Shown one piece after another: positions 36,008 to 43,638 of a DNA stretch of 64,000 bases. The notes beneath the pieces were generated by a model, which saw nothing but the letters and a program-made list of their open reading frames with translations, did not search any database and was not told where the DNA came from. The DNA is from a virus, in IMG/VR virus record IMGVR_UViG_3300025585_000041, positions 1 to 64,000 of that record. The stretch is one strand, 5' to 3'. The position numbers were made by a program, and so were the translations under genes. How positions within the stretch are numbered: the first letter of the stretch is position 1; the number at the start of each line of letters is the position of its first letter.

Positions 36008-36360
36008 ATCCAGTATTTCCAGATATTGATAATTTTAGATGTGATGATTTATATTTACTAACAGTAGGTACATCTGCAGGTAAAGAAATATATGAGTCTT
36101 GTCATGAAATTGCACATATGCTTATTAAAAAAAATATAGCATATGGTAATTCCGCATTAGAGCCAGTTCGTGTTTTTAGCAGGGCTGATGCAAGAGAACA
36201 ATTACATGTACGTATAGACGATAAGTTAAGTAGGATAATGCGTGGCACAGAGTATGTTGGTGATAACGATATTGACGATCTTATTGGATACCTTGTTTTA
36301 TTAAAAATAGCAAAGGCAAAAGAGTTAAAAATGCAGGAAGCATACGGACATGTCGACTGA
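36004..36360 (+). CDS. Nucleotide-modification-associated domain protein (DUF1599-like)
   Basis: 118 aa. The pattern 'KKNIAYGNSALEPVRVF', 'REQLHVRIDDKLSRI' and 'DDLIGYLVLLKI' matches the phage family known as nucleotide modification associated domain 1 (DUF1599). The family is predicted from gene neighbourhoods to take part in modified-nucleotide metabolism; the reaction is unknown. Its presence hints that this phage's DNA could carry modified bases. Confidence 0.7.
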   Translation: MNPVFPDIDNFRCDDLYLLTVGTSAGKEIYESCHEIAHMLIKKNIAYGNSALEPVRVFSRADAREQLHVRIDDKLSRIMRGTEYVGDNDIDDLIGYLVLLKIAKAKELKMQEAYGHVD

Positions 36361-36883
36361 AGAAGACTTAATTAAACATTTAGATGAAATAAATATAGTA
36401 GTAGGAGAATATCTAAAGGGAAATGATGCTACTAAAATTTCTAAAGATCTTTCTATACCACGTACTCGTGTAGTCCAGCATATCAATGAATGGAAAGTTA
36501 TGGTGTCTGCAAATGATGCCATTCGTGCCCGTGCAAAAGAAGCATTGGCTACTGCTGATACACACTATAATAAACTTATTAGTAAATCATATGAAGTTAT
36601 TGATGAAGCATCATTAACTAATAATTTAAGCGCAAAGACCGCAGCAATAAAGTTAGTTATGGATATTGAATCTAAAAGAATTGATATGTTGCAAAAAGCA
36701 GGCCTACTTGAAAATAAAGAATTAGCAGAAGAAATGTTAGAAATAGAAAAAAAGCAAGAAGTTTTGATGAGTATATTACGAGATATTGCTTCTGAGTATC
36801 CAGAAATTCGTGATGAGATCATGCGTAGACTTTCAGACATTGCTAAAAAAGATGAGGTAATTACAATTGTCCACGATGTTTGA
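36350..36883 (+). CDS. Terminase small subunit (putative)
   Basis: 177 aa, immediately upstream of and overlapping the large terminase. The N-terminal ~50 residues contain a helix-turn-helix ('DATKISKDLSIPRTRVVQHI'). A central helical oligomerisation region follows ('TNNLSAKTAAIKLVMDIESK'), and a coiled C-terminus. This is the usual layout for small terminases that recognise phage DNA. The call rests on domain layout and position. Confidence 0.7.
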   Translation: MSTEEDLIKHLDEINIVVGEYLKGNDATKISKDLSIPRTRVVQHINEWKVMVSANDAIRARAKEALATADTHYNKLISKSYEVIDEASLTNNLSAKTAAIKLVMDIESKRIDMLQKAGLLENKELAEEMLEIEKKQEVLMSILRDIASEYPEIRDEIMRRLSDIAKKDEVITIVHDV

Positions 36884-38651
36884 TGATTTTTTAGAAGCAT
36901 TAAAGGATAATCATTTTGAAGAGATTCCTGTTGATGTAAAAACATTTGTTGAGTCTCCAGACTATTTAGGTCAACCACCATTGTCAGATGCACAATACGA
37001 TATTGTTGAAGCAATGAGTCAGATATATAAACAAGAAGACTTACAAAGAATAATGGGTGATAAAGAAGGTGCTGACTATTATAATAAATATACTAAAAAT
37101 GAAATCATTCTTCAACTTGGCAAGGGTAGTGGAAAAGATTTTACTTCTACTGTTGCTTGTGCTTACATTGTGTATAAGTTACTATGCCTTAAGGATCCAG
37201 CAAGATATTTCGGTAAACCCAGTGGAGATGCCATAGATCTTATTAACGTTGCTATTAATGCTCAACAGGCTAAAAACGTTTTCTTTAAAGGATTTGCAAC
37301 TAAAATTGAAAAGTCTCCGTGGTTTGCTGGAAAATATGAAGCAAAGGTTTCTTCTATTAGTTTTAATAAATCAATAACAGTTTACTCTGGACATTCAGAA
37401 AAAGAATCTCATGAGGGTTTAAATCTTTTGCTGGCAGTTCTTGATGAGATTTCTGGATTTGCAACAGAATTACAAAGCGGTAATGAGCAAGGTAAAACAG
37501 CAGATAATATATACAAGGCATTTCGTGGATCTGTGGATTCTCGTTTCCCTGATCTTGGCAAAGTAGTTCTTCTATCTTTTCCACGTTTTAATGGTGACTT
37601 TATTTCTGAAAGATATGATGCTGTGATTGCAGAAAAAGAAACTATAGCAAAAACACATAGATTTATTATTAATCCATTACTTCCAGAAGATGATAAAGAT
37701 AATTGGTTTGAAATTACTTGGGATTATGATGAAATTAAATCATATAAATATCCTGGAGTATTTGCATTAAAAAGAGCAACGTGGGAAGTTAATCCTACAA
37801 GAAAAGTTGATGATTTTAAAATTGCATTTATGACAGATCTTGGTGATGCAATGATGCGTTTTGCATGTGTTCCTACATATGCATCAGATGCATTTTTTAA
37901 ACAGGCTGATAAGGTAAGAGCATGTATGACTATTAGAAACCCATTGGATAATTTTAGAAGATTTGATGCAGGGTTTAAACCAGATCCAGAAAAAGTTTAT
38001 TATGTTCATGCTGACCTTGCTCAAAAACATGACAAGTGTGCTGTCGCAATTGCACATGTAGAGAAATGGGTAAACGTTCAGGTAATTAAAGATTATGAAC
38101 AAATATCTCCAGTTGTAGTAGTAGATGCCGTTGCTTGGTGGGAACCAAGAATAGAAGGGCCAGTAAACTTATCCGAAGTAAAACAATGGATTCAAAATTT
38201 ACGTAGAATAGGGTTTAATATTGGATTAGTGACATTTGACCGATGGCAATCATTCGATATTCAAAACGAATTACAGGCTGTTGGGATGAGGACAGAAACT
38301 GTATCTGTAGCAAAAAAACATTATGAAGATATGGCTATGCTTGTATATGAAGAAAGATTGGCTATGCCTGCTGTAGAACTTTTGTTTGAAGAGTTAACAG
38401 AACTTAAAATTACAAAAACAGATAAGGTAGATCACCCCAGGAAACTGTCAAAAGACTTAGCAGATGCTGTGTGTGGTTCTATTTTTGGTGCTATTTCTTA
38501 TACACCAAGAGATCAAAACCTTGAAGTTGAAGTTCATACCTTTAAAGATAAACCACGTAGAGTTGACACGCTCCCTGAGAACGTGATACAATATAAACCT
38601 AGTCAAATAGAACAAATAAATAACTATTTGGATAGACTAAAAACAATATAA
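36876..38651 (+). CDS. Terminase large subunit
   Basis: 591 aa from the ATG at 36876. Walker A 'LGKGSGKD' is at residues ~81-88, Walker B 'LLLAVLDEIS' near 190. The C-terminal nuclease domain begins 'YYVHADLAQKHDKCAVAIAH' with the first metal-binding Asp, and ends with the conserved 'KDLADAVCGSIFGA' segment. It cuts and pumps DNA into the capsid with ATP. The end of the gene contains the promoter for the next transcript. Confidence 0.92.
   Translation: MFDDFLEALKDNHFEEIPVDVKTFVESPDYLGQPPLSDAQYDIVEAMSQIYKQEDLQRIMGDKEGADYYNKYTKNEIILQLGKGSGKDFTSTVACAYIVYKLLCLKDPARYFGKPSGDAIDLINVAINAQQAKNVFFKGFATKIEKSPWFAGKYEAKVSSISFNKSITVYSGHSEKESHEGLNLLLAVLDEISGFATELQSGNEQGKTADNIYKAFRGSVDSRFPDLGKVVLLSFPRFNGDFISERYDAVIAEKETIAKTHRFIINPLLPEDDKDNWFEITWDYDEIKSYKYPGVFALKRATWEVNPTRKVDDFKIAFMTDLGDAMMRFACVPTYASDAFFKQADKVRACMTIRNPLDNFRRFDAGFKPDPEKVYYVHADLAQKHDKCAVAIAHVEKWVNVQVIKDYEQISPVVVVDAVAWWEPRIEGPVNLSEVKQWIQNLRRIGFNIGLVTFDRWQSFDIQNELQAVGMRTETVSVAKKHYEDMAMLVYEERLAMPAVELLFEELTELKITKTDKVDHPRKLSKDLADAVCGSIFGAISYTPRDQNLEVEVHTFKDKPRRVDTLPENVIQYKPSQIEQINNYLDRLKTI
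38563..38592 (+). promoter_or_regulatory. Consensus promoter inside the terminase gene
   Basis: TTGACA at 38563-38568, 18-base spacer, TACAAT at 38587-38592 with an extended TG at 38584. Transcription starts near 38599, giving a ~79-base leader before ATG 38678 and its AAGGAG site. The unit ends at the terminator near 39846, so this promoter mainly drives the Ala-rich secreted protein. Confidence 0.8.
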
Positions 38652-38677
38652 GCCAAATGAATAATAAAAGGAGAAAA

Positions 38678-39826
38678 ATGAATTCATTTAAGAAGATCGC
38701 TCTTGCCGTGGTTGCAGCCATGACACTGGGCACATTAGTAGTGACACCTGCAAGTGCCAATACCGTTTCTGTAGACGTAACAACAGAAATTTCTGGCGCA
38801 GGTACTGCAGCCTCACCATTCACAGTTAAGGTTCCTTCTGATAACGTAGTAAGCGTTGCAGATACCACAACTGTAACAAACAACGAAGCATTGCTTCTTA
38901 CTGCAACTGTAGTTGCTGGAACACCAGTGACATTTACAGCAGTAGGTGCAAATACACGCCTCGTCTCTGCAATTGGTTCAACAGTTAATGCATCTGCTGG
39001 ATCCTCATCAATCACAGTCACACCTGCTTCAACAACAGCGACTGTATATGCATATACAACTACAACTGCTGCTTCTGCTGTTACAGTTTCTGTAACTGGT
39101 GCAGCAACAACAATCTATCTTAAGGGTGTTGCAGGTCCTGCATACGATCTTAAGATGTCAATTCCTGCTTCAGGAAACATTTCTGGTAAGGTAACAGCAA
39201 CTTTTGATGTTGCAGATATCTTTGGAAACGCTGTTGCTGATACAGTGACAGTAACTACTCTTGGTGGCGCAACTGCTGGAACAGTAACTGCTGATGCTCT
39301 TGTAACAGGTCGTTACACATCAGATATTACACTTCCTGCAACTGCTGGAAGCGTTGCTGTCGGTGCATCTATTACTGCACCTACATCAGTTCCAACAATT
39401 AAGTTGGCTACAACTTCACAGACTGCAATCGTAACAGTGTCTGATCTTTCATCTGCACTTGCTGTTGCTAATGCTGCGCTTGCTGCAGAAAAGGCTGCTC
39501 GTGCTGCTGATGCAACTACTGCTGCTGCTGCTCTTGCTGCTGCTGTAAAGGCAGAACAAGACAAGGCTGCTGCTGCTGCAATCACTGCTGCTGCAGAACT
39601 TGTTAAGGCTAATGCTGAAGTTGCTAAGTTAAAGGCTGATGCTGTAACTGCAAAGGCTGCTGCTGATAAGGCTCTTGCTGATGCAACTGCTGCACACGCT
39701 GTAGAACTTGCAAAGGTAAAGGCTGACAATGATGTTGCACTCGCTGCAATCAAGAAGGCATTTAATTCTCTTGCTGCAAAGTGGAACAAGGCTAATCCAA
39801 AGGCTAAGGTTGCCACACTTAAGTAA
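38678..39826 (+). CDS. Secreted Ala-rich coiled-coil protein
   Basis: 382 aa from the ATG at 38678, which has AAGGAG upstream; an ATG at 38657 lacks one. A clear Sec signal peptide (Lys-Lys, 'IALAVVAAMTLGTLVV', cleavage after 'PASA') is followed by ~200 residues of Thr/Val/Ala-rich beta sequence. A ~120-residue Ala/Lys coiled coil then ends 'WNKANPKAKVATLK'. Codons are host-like and unlike neighbouring genes. A consensus promoter and a strong terminator frame it as a single-gene unit, so it is probably abundant. It could be a secreted surface protein, a decoy, or of host S-layer origin; no enzymatic motif is seen. Confidence 0.8.
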   Translation: MNSFKKIALAVVAAMTLGTLVVTPASANTVSVDVTTEISGAGTAASPFTVKVPSDNVVSVADTTTVTNNEALLLTATVVAGTPVTFTAVGANTRLVSAIGSTVNASAGSSSITVTPASTTATVYAYTTTTAASAVTVSVTGAATTIYLKGVAGPAYDLKMSIPASGNISGKVTATFDVADIFGNAVADTVTVTTLGGATAGTVTADALVTGRYTSDITLPATAGSVAVGASITAPTSVPTIKLATTSQTAIVTVSDLSSALAVANAALAAEKAARAADATTAAAALAAAVKAEQDKAAAAAITAAAELVKANAEVAKLKADAVTAKAAADKALADATAAHAVELAKVKADNDVALAAIKKAFNSLAAKWNKANPKAKVATLK

Positions 39827-39845
39827 TTAAAACTTAAACATTAAG

Positions 39846-39876
39846 GGCGTAGATTAATTTCTACGCCTTTTTTTGT
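39846..39876 (+). terminator. Rho-independent terminator after the Ala-rich secreted protein
   Basis: GGCGTAGA at 39846-39853 pairs perfectly with TCTACGCC at 39860-39867 across a six-base loop, followed by seven T residues. It is the strongest hairpin in the window. Confidence 0.92.
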
Positions 39877-39886
39877 TTTAATATAA

Positions 39887-39895
39887 TGTTATAAT
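39887..39895 (+). promoter_or_regulatory. Extended -10 promoter before the Pro-rich secreted protein
   Basis: TGT-TATAAT at 39887-39895, just after the terminator. Transcription would begin near 39902, with GGAGG at 39911-39915 downstream. Confidence 0.65.
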
Positions 39896-39926
39896 AATCT
39901 TATTATAACTGGAGGAAGAAAGGAAA

Positions 39927-41561
39927 ATTAAAAAATTAATCAGAATATTATCAGCAAGTTTATTAGCATTTGGATTCAATCTTTGGCTTCCAGAAAATGC
40001 AAACGCAACATGCATTAATTTTATACAATCACAAACTATAGCAGCAGCATACGAAGGTGATGCAGAACCAACAGTTCATACAATGGATACATGTTCTGGT
40101 GATGATGTTTCTTATCAAATTCCAATTGCAACTACCGTGACTTTTGACGGGGTACAGTATGAAAACATTTATGCAACAACTAACTCAGTAATTACATTTG
40201 GTCAACCTGATGGTACATATTGGACTTACCCATCCACACCATCTATTTCCCTATATTCTATGGATTGGTTTCCAGGAGCAAGTGGGACATCTGGTTTGGA
40301 TATTTATTATTCAGAAGGTGGTTTTCAGTTAAATCTTAATATGGTTCCATATGGCAATTATGGAGCACAGCCAAGTACTGTAAATATATTAGTTGCCATT
40401 ACTAATACAGGCAGTCTTGCAGTATCCTATAGTTATCAAGGGCCAGAATATAATAATCTTAGAACAGGTGTTCGTCTACATGATGGATCTATAGTTTCCC
40501 TTGAGGCTTGGGGGGCAACACAGGTGCAGGCTGGAAGCCCAACGCCTACATTGGCTCCAGAGCCTATTCCAGATCCAACCCTAAGCCCTACCCCTACTCC
40601 AACTCCAACGCCCTCACAAACGCCTATAACGGCTGAAGAACAGCAAGCACAAGTAGCAGAGGCAGCACAACTTGCTAGTGATATTGCTGATTTAAATAGC
40701 CTTATTGCTTCCATTAATAGTGATGGTTCTACTGTAACTACACCAGATCCAGAGCCATCTGTTGATCCAGAACCATCTGTTGATCCTACTCCTGACTCTA
40801 CAGAAAACCCTGATTTGCCTGACCCTGATATTGAAGTTGACCCAGAAGTTATTACACCAGACGATCCCCGTTGGCCAGATGATGAGCAAACTCAACCAGA
40901 CGATCCCAATCCAACTCCAAGTCCTGATACCACAAATGGGGAGAACGAAGAGACTGATCCAACTCCAGAACCTTCACAAGAGCCTTCATCTCAGCCAGAG
41001 GATACAGATCCAAGCCCAGAACCTGAACCTGAGCAACCTGTTGACGAAGATCTTGTAGTAACACCAGATAATAATAACACAGATAGCGATCCTATTTCTG
41101 ACGAGGAACTTAAAAAGTTAAACAAACTAATTAGTGTTAATGATGCTAAATTAATGTCAGCAGTATCAACATTTTTAACTGAATTAAATCCAGGGCAGTC
41201 AAAAGAATTGGCAAAAGATTTGGGTATTAAAACAGAAGAAGTAGCACTGATAGCAGAGATAGCAAAAGAAAACCCTGCAGTTGCAGCAGCCGTAGTTCAA
41301 TTTACGGATAAAGCAGCACAAAATCAAAATGCTCCAATGCCTTATACATTAGCAGATGCAATTACAGAAATACAAACAGAAGCATTTTTGGCTGATCCAC
41401 TTGGAGTACTAATAGATATAGACTTTGAAAAGTTATTAAGTCCTACAGAATGGGGTAAGGATATGACAGATGATCAAAGAGAAAAGGTTCAGGAAGTAGT
41501 TATTCCTGTTATTTTGGTAGGGAATATTGTTAGTTCAGTTATGTCACTAAGGAGGTTATAA
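39927..41561 (+). CDS. Secreted Pro-rich protein with probable ATT start
   Basis: 544 aa if started at ATT 39927. The first ATG in frame (40083) would remove an obvious signal peptide: the frame upstream reads Lys-Lys-Leu-Ile-Arg, 'ILSASLLAFGFNLWLP', then 'ENANA'. A TAA at 39906 blocks any earlier start, and no ATG, GTG or TTG lies between. GGAGG at 39911-39915 is 11 bases before ATT. After the signal come a ~150-residue beta domain, a long Pro/Thr/Asp/Glu linker with 'PTPTPTP' and 'DPEPSVDPEPSVD' repeats, and a helical C-terminal domain ending in a hydrophobic segment ('VVIPVILVGNIVSSVMS'). Likely cell-surface anchored or secreted. Confidence 0.7.
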   Translation: MKKLIRILSASLLAFGFNLWLPENANATCINFIQSQTIAAAYEGDAEPTVHTMDTCSGDDVSYQIPIATTVTFDGVQYENIYATTNSVITFGQPDGTYWTYPSTPSISLYSMDWFPGASGTSGLDIYYSEGGFQLNLNMVPYGNYGAQPSTVNILVAITNTGSLAVSYSYQGPEYNNLRTGVRLHDGSIVSLEAWGATQVQAGSPTPTLAPEPIPDPTLSPTPTPTPTPSQTPITAEEQQAQVAEAAQLASDIADLNSLIASINSDGSTVTTPDPEPSVDPEPSVDPTPDSTENPDLPDPDIEVDPEVITPDDPRWPDDEQTQPDDPNPTPSPDTTNGENEETDPTPEPSQEPSSQPEDTDPSPEPEPEQPVDEDLVVTPDNNNTDSDPISDEELKKLNKLISVNDAKLMSAVSTFLTELNPGQSKELAKDLGIKTEEVALIAEIAKENPAVAAAVVQFTDKAAQNQNAPMPYTLADAITEIQTEAFLADPLGVLIDIDFEKLLSPTEWGKDMTDDQREKVQEVVIPVILVGNIVSSVMSLRRL

Positions 41562-41562
41562 T

Positions 41563-41772
41563 ATGAACATGATTAAAAAGATAGTTAAGGGTTTACTAAA
41601 GTGGCTTAAGGCTGCTGTTATTGAGAGCATAGCCCAGGTATTTACCATTCTTGGCTTCTTTATTGCTTGGCTTACCCTTACAGGTACCGCCCAGCAGGTA
41701 GTGGGGGTAGCCACATTAATATCAATAGCCATATGGCTTATTACAATCCCGCTTCGTGAAGAAAAAGAATAA
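41563..41772 (+). CDS. Small membrane protein, possible holin
   Basis: 69 aa, with AGGAGG just upstream. Two hydrophobic segments ('IAQVFTILGFFIAWLTLTG' and 'VVGVATLISIAIWLITIPL'), a basic N-terminus and a charged C-terminus form the class II holin pattern. An endolysin is four genes downstream. A second two-helix protein at 42001-42444 is an alternative holin, and the two may form a pair. Confidence 0.55.
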   Translation: MNMIKKIVKGLLKWLKAAVIESIAQVFTILGFFIAWLTLTGTAQQVVGVATLISIAIWLITIPLREEKE

Positions 41773-41777
41773 TAAAT

Positions 41778-41795
41778 TGGTATAATGTTGACATG
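41778..41795 (+). promoter_or_regulatory. Extended -10 promoter giving a leaderless start
   Basis: TGG-TATAAT at 41778-41786, six bases, ATG 41793. Spacing puts the start of transcription on the ATG itself; there is no ribosome site. Confidence 0.65.
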
Positions 41796-42008
41796 AGAAT
41801 TCGTCATATTTTACTATCGTGTATACTTATATTAAGTCTTAGTGGCTGTGGGTATAGCGGTTTTTATCGTTACCCTTGCCAAGACCCAGCAAACTGGGAA
41901 GCAAAGGAATGCAATCCACCAGTTTGTGAACCTTCTGGAACTTGTTCACGGGATCTAGTAGGAAAAACAGTATGGGACGAATACCAGAACGGAAAGAAAA
42001 ATGGCTAA
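41793..42008 (+). CDS. Small lipoprotein
   Basis: 71 aa. The N-terminus 'MRIRHILLSCILILSLSGCG' is a lipoprotein signal with lipobox L-S-G-C, so it would be lipid-anchored outside the membrane. The mature part is short with five more Cys ('CQDPANWEAKECNPPVCEPS' region), likely forming disulfides. It sits between two small membrane proteins upstream of the endolysin, so may take part in lysis or in blocking superinfection. Leaderless promoter. Confidence 0.7.
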   Translation: MRIRHILLSCILILSLSGCGYSGFYRYPCQDPANWEAKECNPPVCEPSGTCSRDLVGKTVWDEYQNGKKNG

Positions 42009-42444
42009 AGAAAGATTAACACCAGCAGAGTTGGATGCTCGTTTAAAGTTTACCCTAGGATTAATTCTTGGAGGAATTCTTTTATTTACAGCACTTGGAA
42101 TTTTATATGGTTTGTTGTTTGTTACACAACCAGTTGGAGCACAATCAGAAAATGATAAGATGTTCTTCAATGTGCTTGGATCAGTTGCAACATTCATTAC
42201 AGGAACATTAGCAGGACTATTAATTGGGCAGTCTGGTGCTAAAGATATTATGGCAGCACAATTATCTAATAAAGAAATGGATGCAAAAAATACACAGGCT
42301 GATAAGAAACTTGAATCAGAACTGGAAATTGCTGAGAATAAGGCTCAAGCAGAAATTGATGCTACTATGGCAAGACTTGCTGCTAAACCAGATGGTCAAA
42401 TGCCAGAAGAGCAACCAGTTGATTTAGATTGGCATAAGGAGTAA
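42001..42444 (+). CDS. Membrane protein with coiled-coil tail, holin-like candidate
   Basis: 147 aa. Two hydrophobic helices ('FTLGLILGGILLFTALGILY' and 'VLGSVATFITGTLAGLLIG') are followed by a long charged helix ('DAKNTQADKKLESELEIAEN'). It overlaps the lipoprotein gene by eight bases and ends two bases before the endolysin gene. Position and topology suit a holin or antiholin; the long cytoplasmic tail is unusual for one. Confidence 0.6.
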   Translation: MAKERLTPAELDARLKFTLGLILGGILLFTALGILYGLLFVTQPVGAQSENDKMFFNVLGSVATFITGTLAGLLIGQSGAKDIMAAQLSNKEMDAKNTQADKKLESELEIAENKAQAEIDATMARLAAKPDGQMPEEQPVDLDWHKE

Positions 42445-42446
42445 TC

Positions 42447-43034
42447 ATGGCAGAACAAGGTACAGCAGCACGACTTATTGAAGTTGCTAAAGGTGAATTG
42501 GGAACTATTGAAGGTCCAAAAGATAACGAAACAAAGTATGGTGCTTTTACTAAAGCAAACTTTCAGCCATGGTGTGGCTCATTTGTTATGTGGTGTGCAA
42601 ATGAAGCAGGAGTAAAGGTTCCTAATACTGTTTATACTCCAGGAGGCGCAGCAGCATTTAAGAAGGCTGGTGCTTGGATTGATGGCGATGTAGCAGATCC
42701 AGAACCAGGCGATATTGCTTACTTTGACTTTCCATCAGATGGTGTTGATAGAATCTCACATGTTGGTATTGTTATTGCAGACAATGAAGATGGAACTGTA
42801 TGGTGCATTGAAGGAAATACAAGCCCAGATAAAAAGGGTAGCCAAAGAAATGGTGGACAGGTTTCAAAGAAACTTCGTGCATATAAGAAAAATAAGGCTG
42901 GAGAAATGATTTCTATCGTAGGCTTTGGTCGTCCAAAATTTGGTGCTGTAAAAGAAAATAAATCTAATACATTACCTAATAAAACCTCTAAGCCAAAAAC
43001 TTGTTCAGAATGTGGACAAGAAATAAAAAAGTAG
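42447..43034 (+). CDS. Endolysin with CHAP-type amidase/peptidase domain
   Basis: 195 aa. A Cys nucleophile in 'PWCGSFVMWC' (C43) and the catalytic His in 'ISHVGIVI' (H105) define a CHAP domain that cuts peptidoglycan. A basic linker leads to a C-terminal Cys pair ('CSECGQ'), perhaps half of a zinc ribbon used in dimers or wall binding. It has no signal peptide and so relies on the holin-like proteins just upstream. It ends at the next promoter. Confidence 0.85.
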   Translation: MAEQGTAARLIEVAKGELGTIEGPKDNETKYGAFTKANFQPWCGSFVMWCANEAGVKVPNTVYTPGGAAAFKKAGAWIDGDVADPEPGDIAYFDFPSDGVDRISHVGIVIADNEDGTVWCIEGNTSPDKKGSQRNGGQVSKKLRAYKKNKAGEMISIVGFGRPKFGAVKENKSNTLPNKTSKPKTCSECGQEIKK

Positions 43035-43063
43035 TTGACATAAAAAATATTTCCTGATATACT
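43035..43063 (+). promoter_or_regulatory. Consensus promoter for HslV-like peptidase
   Basis: TTGACA at 43035-43040, a 17-base spacer, TATACT at 43058-43063 with an extended TG at 43055. AGAAAGG before ATG 43090 is the ribosome site. This is a near-ideal sigma-70-type promoter. Confidence 0.85.
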
Positions 43064-43089
43064 GATATTAAACAATCAGAAAGGCTACA

Positions 43090-43623
43090 ATGACTTGCAT
43101 AGCAGTCGTACGTGATAATATAAACAATAAACTTTGGATGGCAGGAGACCGTGGAGTTTCTGATGATAATGTTATTAATGTATCTTCAAGTCCTAAAATA
43201 TGGAAAAAAGAAGGATATTTATTTGGATATGCTGGCTCTATGGATGGAGATAGAATAAAACACTTATTTGTTCCCCCAGCATTTGAAGGTCGTGGCAGTA
43301 TTGATAAATTTATGTATAGTAAATTCCTAAAAGCACTTCGTAATTTTTATGAAGGTTGGTGGGTTGATACATCTCCATCATCAGACTTTGGAATGATTAT
43401 TTGTATTCGTGGAAAAATATATGAACACAATGCTGGAGATATGTCATTAACTCAGTATGAACAAGATTATCTTGCTATGGGATCTGGTGGAGACTTGGCA
43501 TTGGGATCTTTATATTCAACACAAAAGCAAAAGGATGCAAGGAAAAGAGCGGTACTTGCAGTAAATGCTGCAATTAATCATTCTATGTCATGTAAAGGTC
43601 CTATTGACATTCTGAGCATTTAA
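43090..43623 (+). CDS. Proteasome beta / HslV-like Ntn-hydrolase
   Basis: 177 aa. After Met removal the N-terminus would be Thr ('TCIAVVRD'), the proteasome nucleophile. 'LWMAGDRGVSDD' gives the Asp (D20) and 'SSPKIW' the Lys (K36) of the Thr-Asp-Lys triad. 'YLFGYAGSMDG' and 'YLAMGSGGDLALGSLY' match the HslV/proteasome core. HslV normally pairs with the HslU unfoldase; none is seen here. It could degrade host proteins, mature a phage protein or act as an amidohydrolase of the same fold. Confidence 0.8.
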   Translation: MTCIAVVRDNINNKLWMAGDRGVSDDNVINVSSSPKIWKKEGYLFGYAGSMDGDRIKHLFVPPAFEGRGSIDKFMYSKFLKALRNFYEGWWVDTSPSSDFGMIICIRGKIYEHNAGDMSLTQYEQDYLAMGSGGDLALGSLYSTQKQKDARKRAVLAVNAAINHSMSCKGPIDILSI

Positions 43624-43632
43624 GTATATACT
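43604..43632 (+). promoter_or_regulatory. Consensus promoter giving a leaderless start
   Basis: TTGACA at 43604-43609 (inside the end of the previous gene), 17-base spacer, TATACT at 43627-43632, then six bases to ATG 43639. Both promoter elements are near-perfect and the spacing puts +1 on the start codon. Confidence 0.8.
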
Positions 43633-43638
43633 AAAGAT

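Noticed and set aside
38599-39816. Long open frames on the - strand opposite the Ala-rich secreted gene
   Set aside because: The + strand gene is rich in GCT/GCA codons, whose reverse complements (AGC, TGC) rarely make stops, so long antisense frames are expected. No ribosome site or promoter is seen for them.
40083-40085. ATG as start of the Pro-rich secreted protein
   Set aside because: It lies after a clear signal peptide in the same frame and has no ribosome site, so the upstream ATT is preferred.
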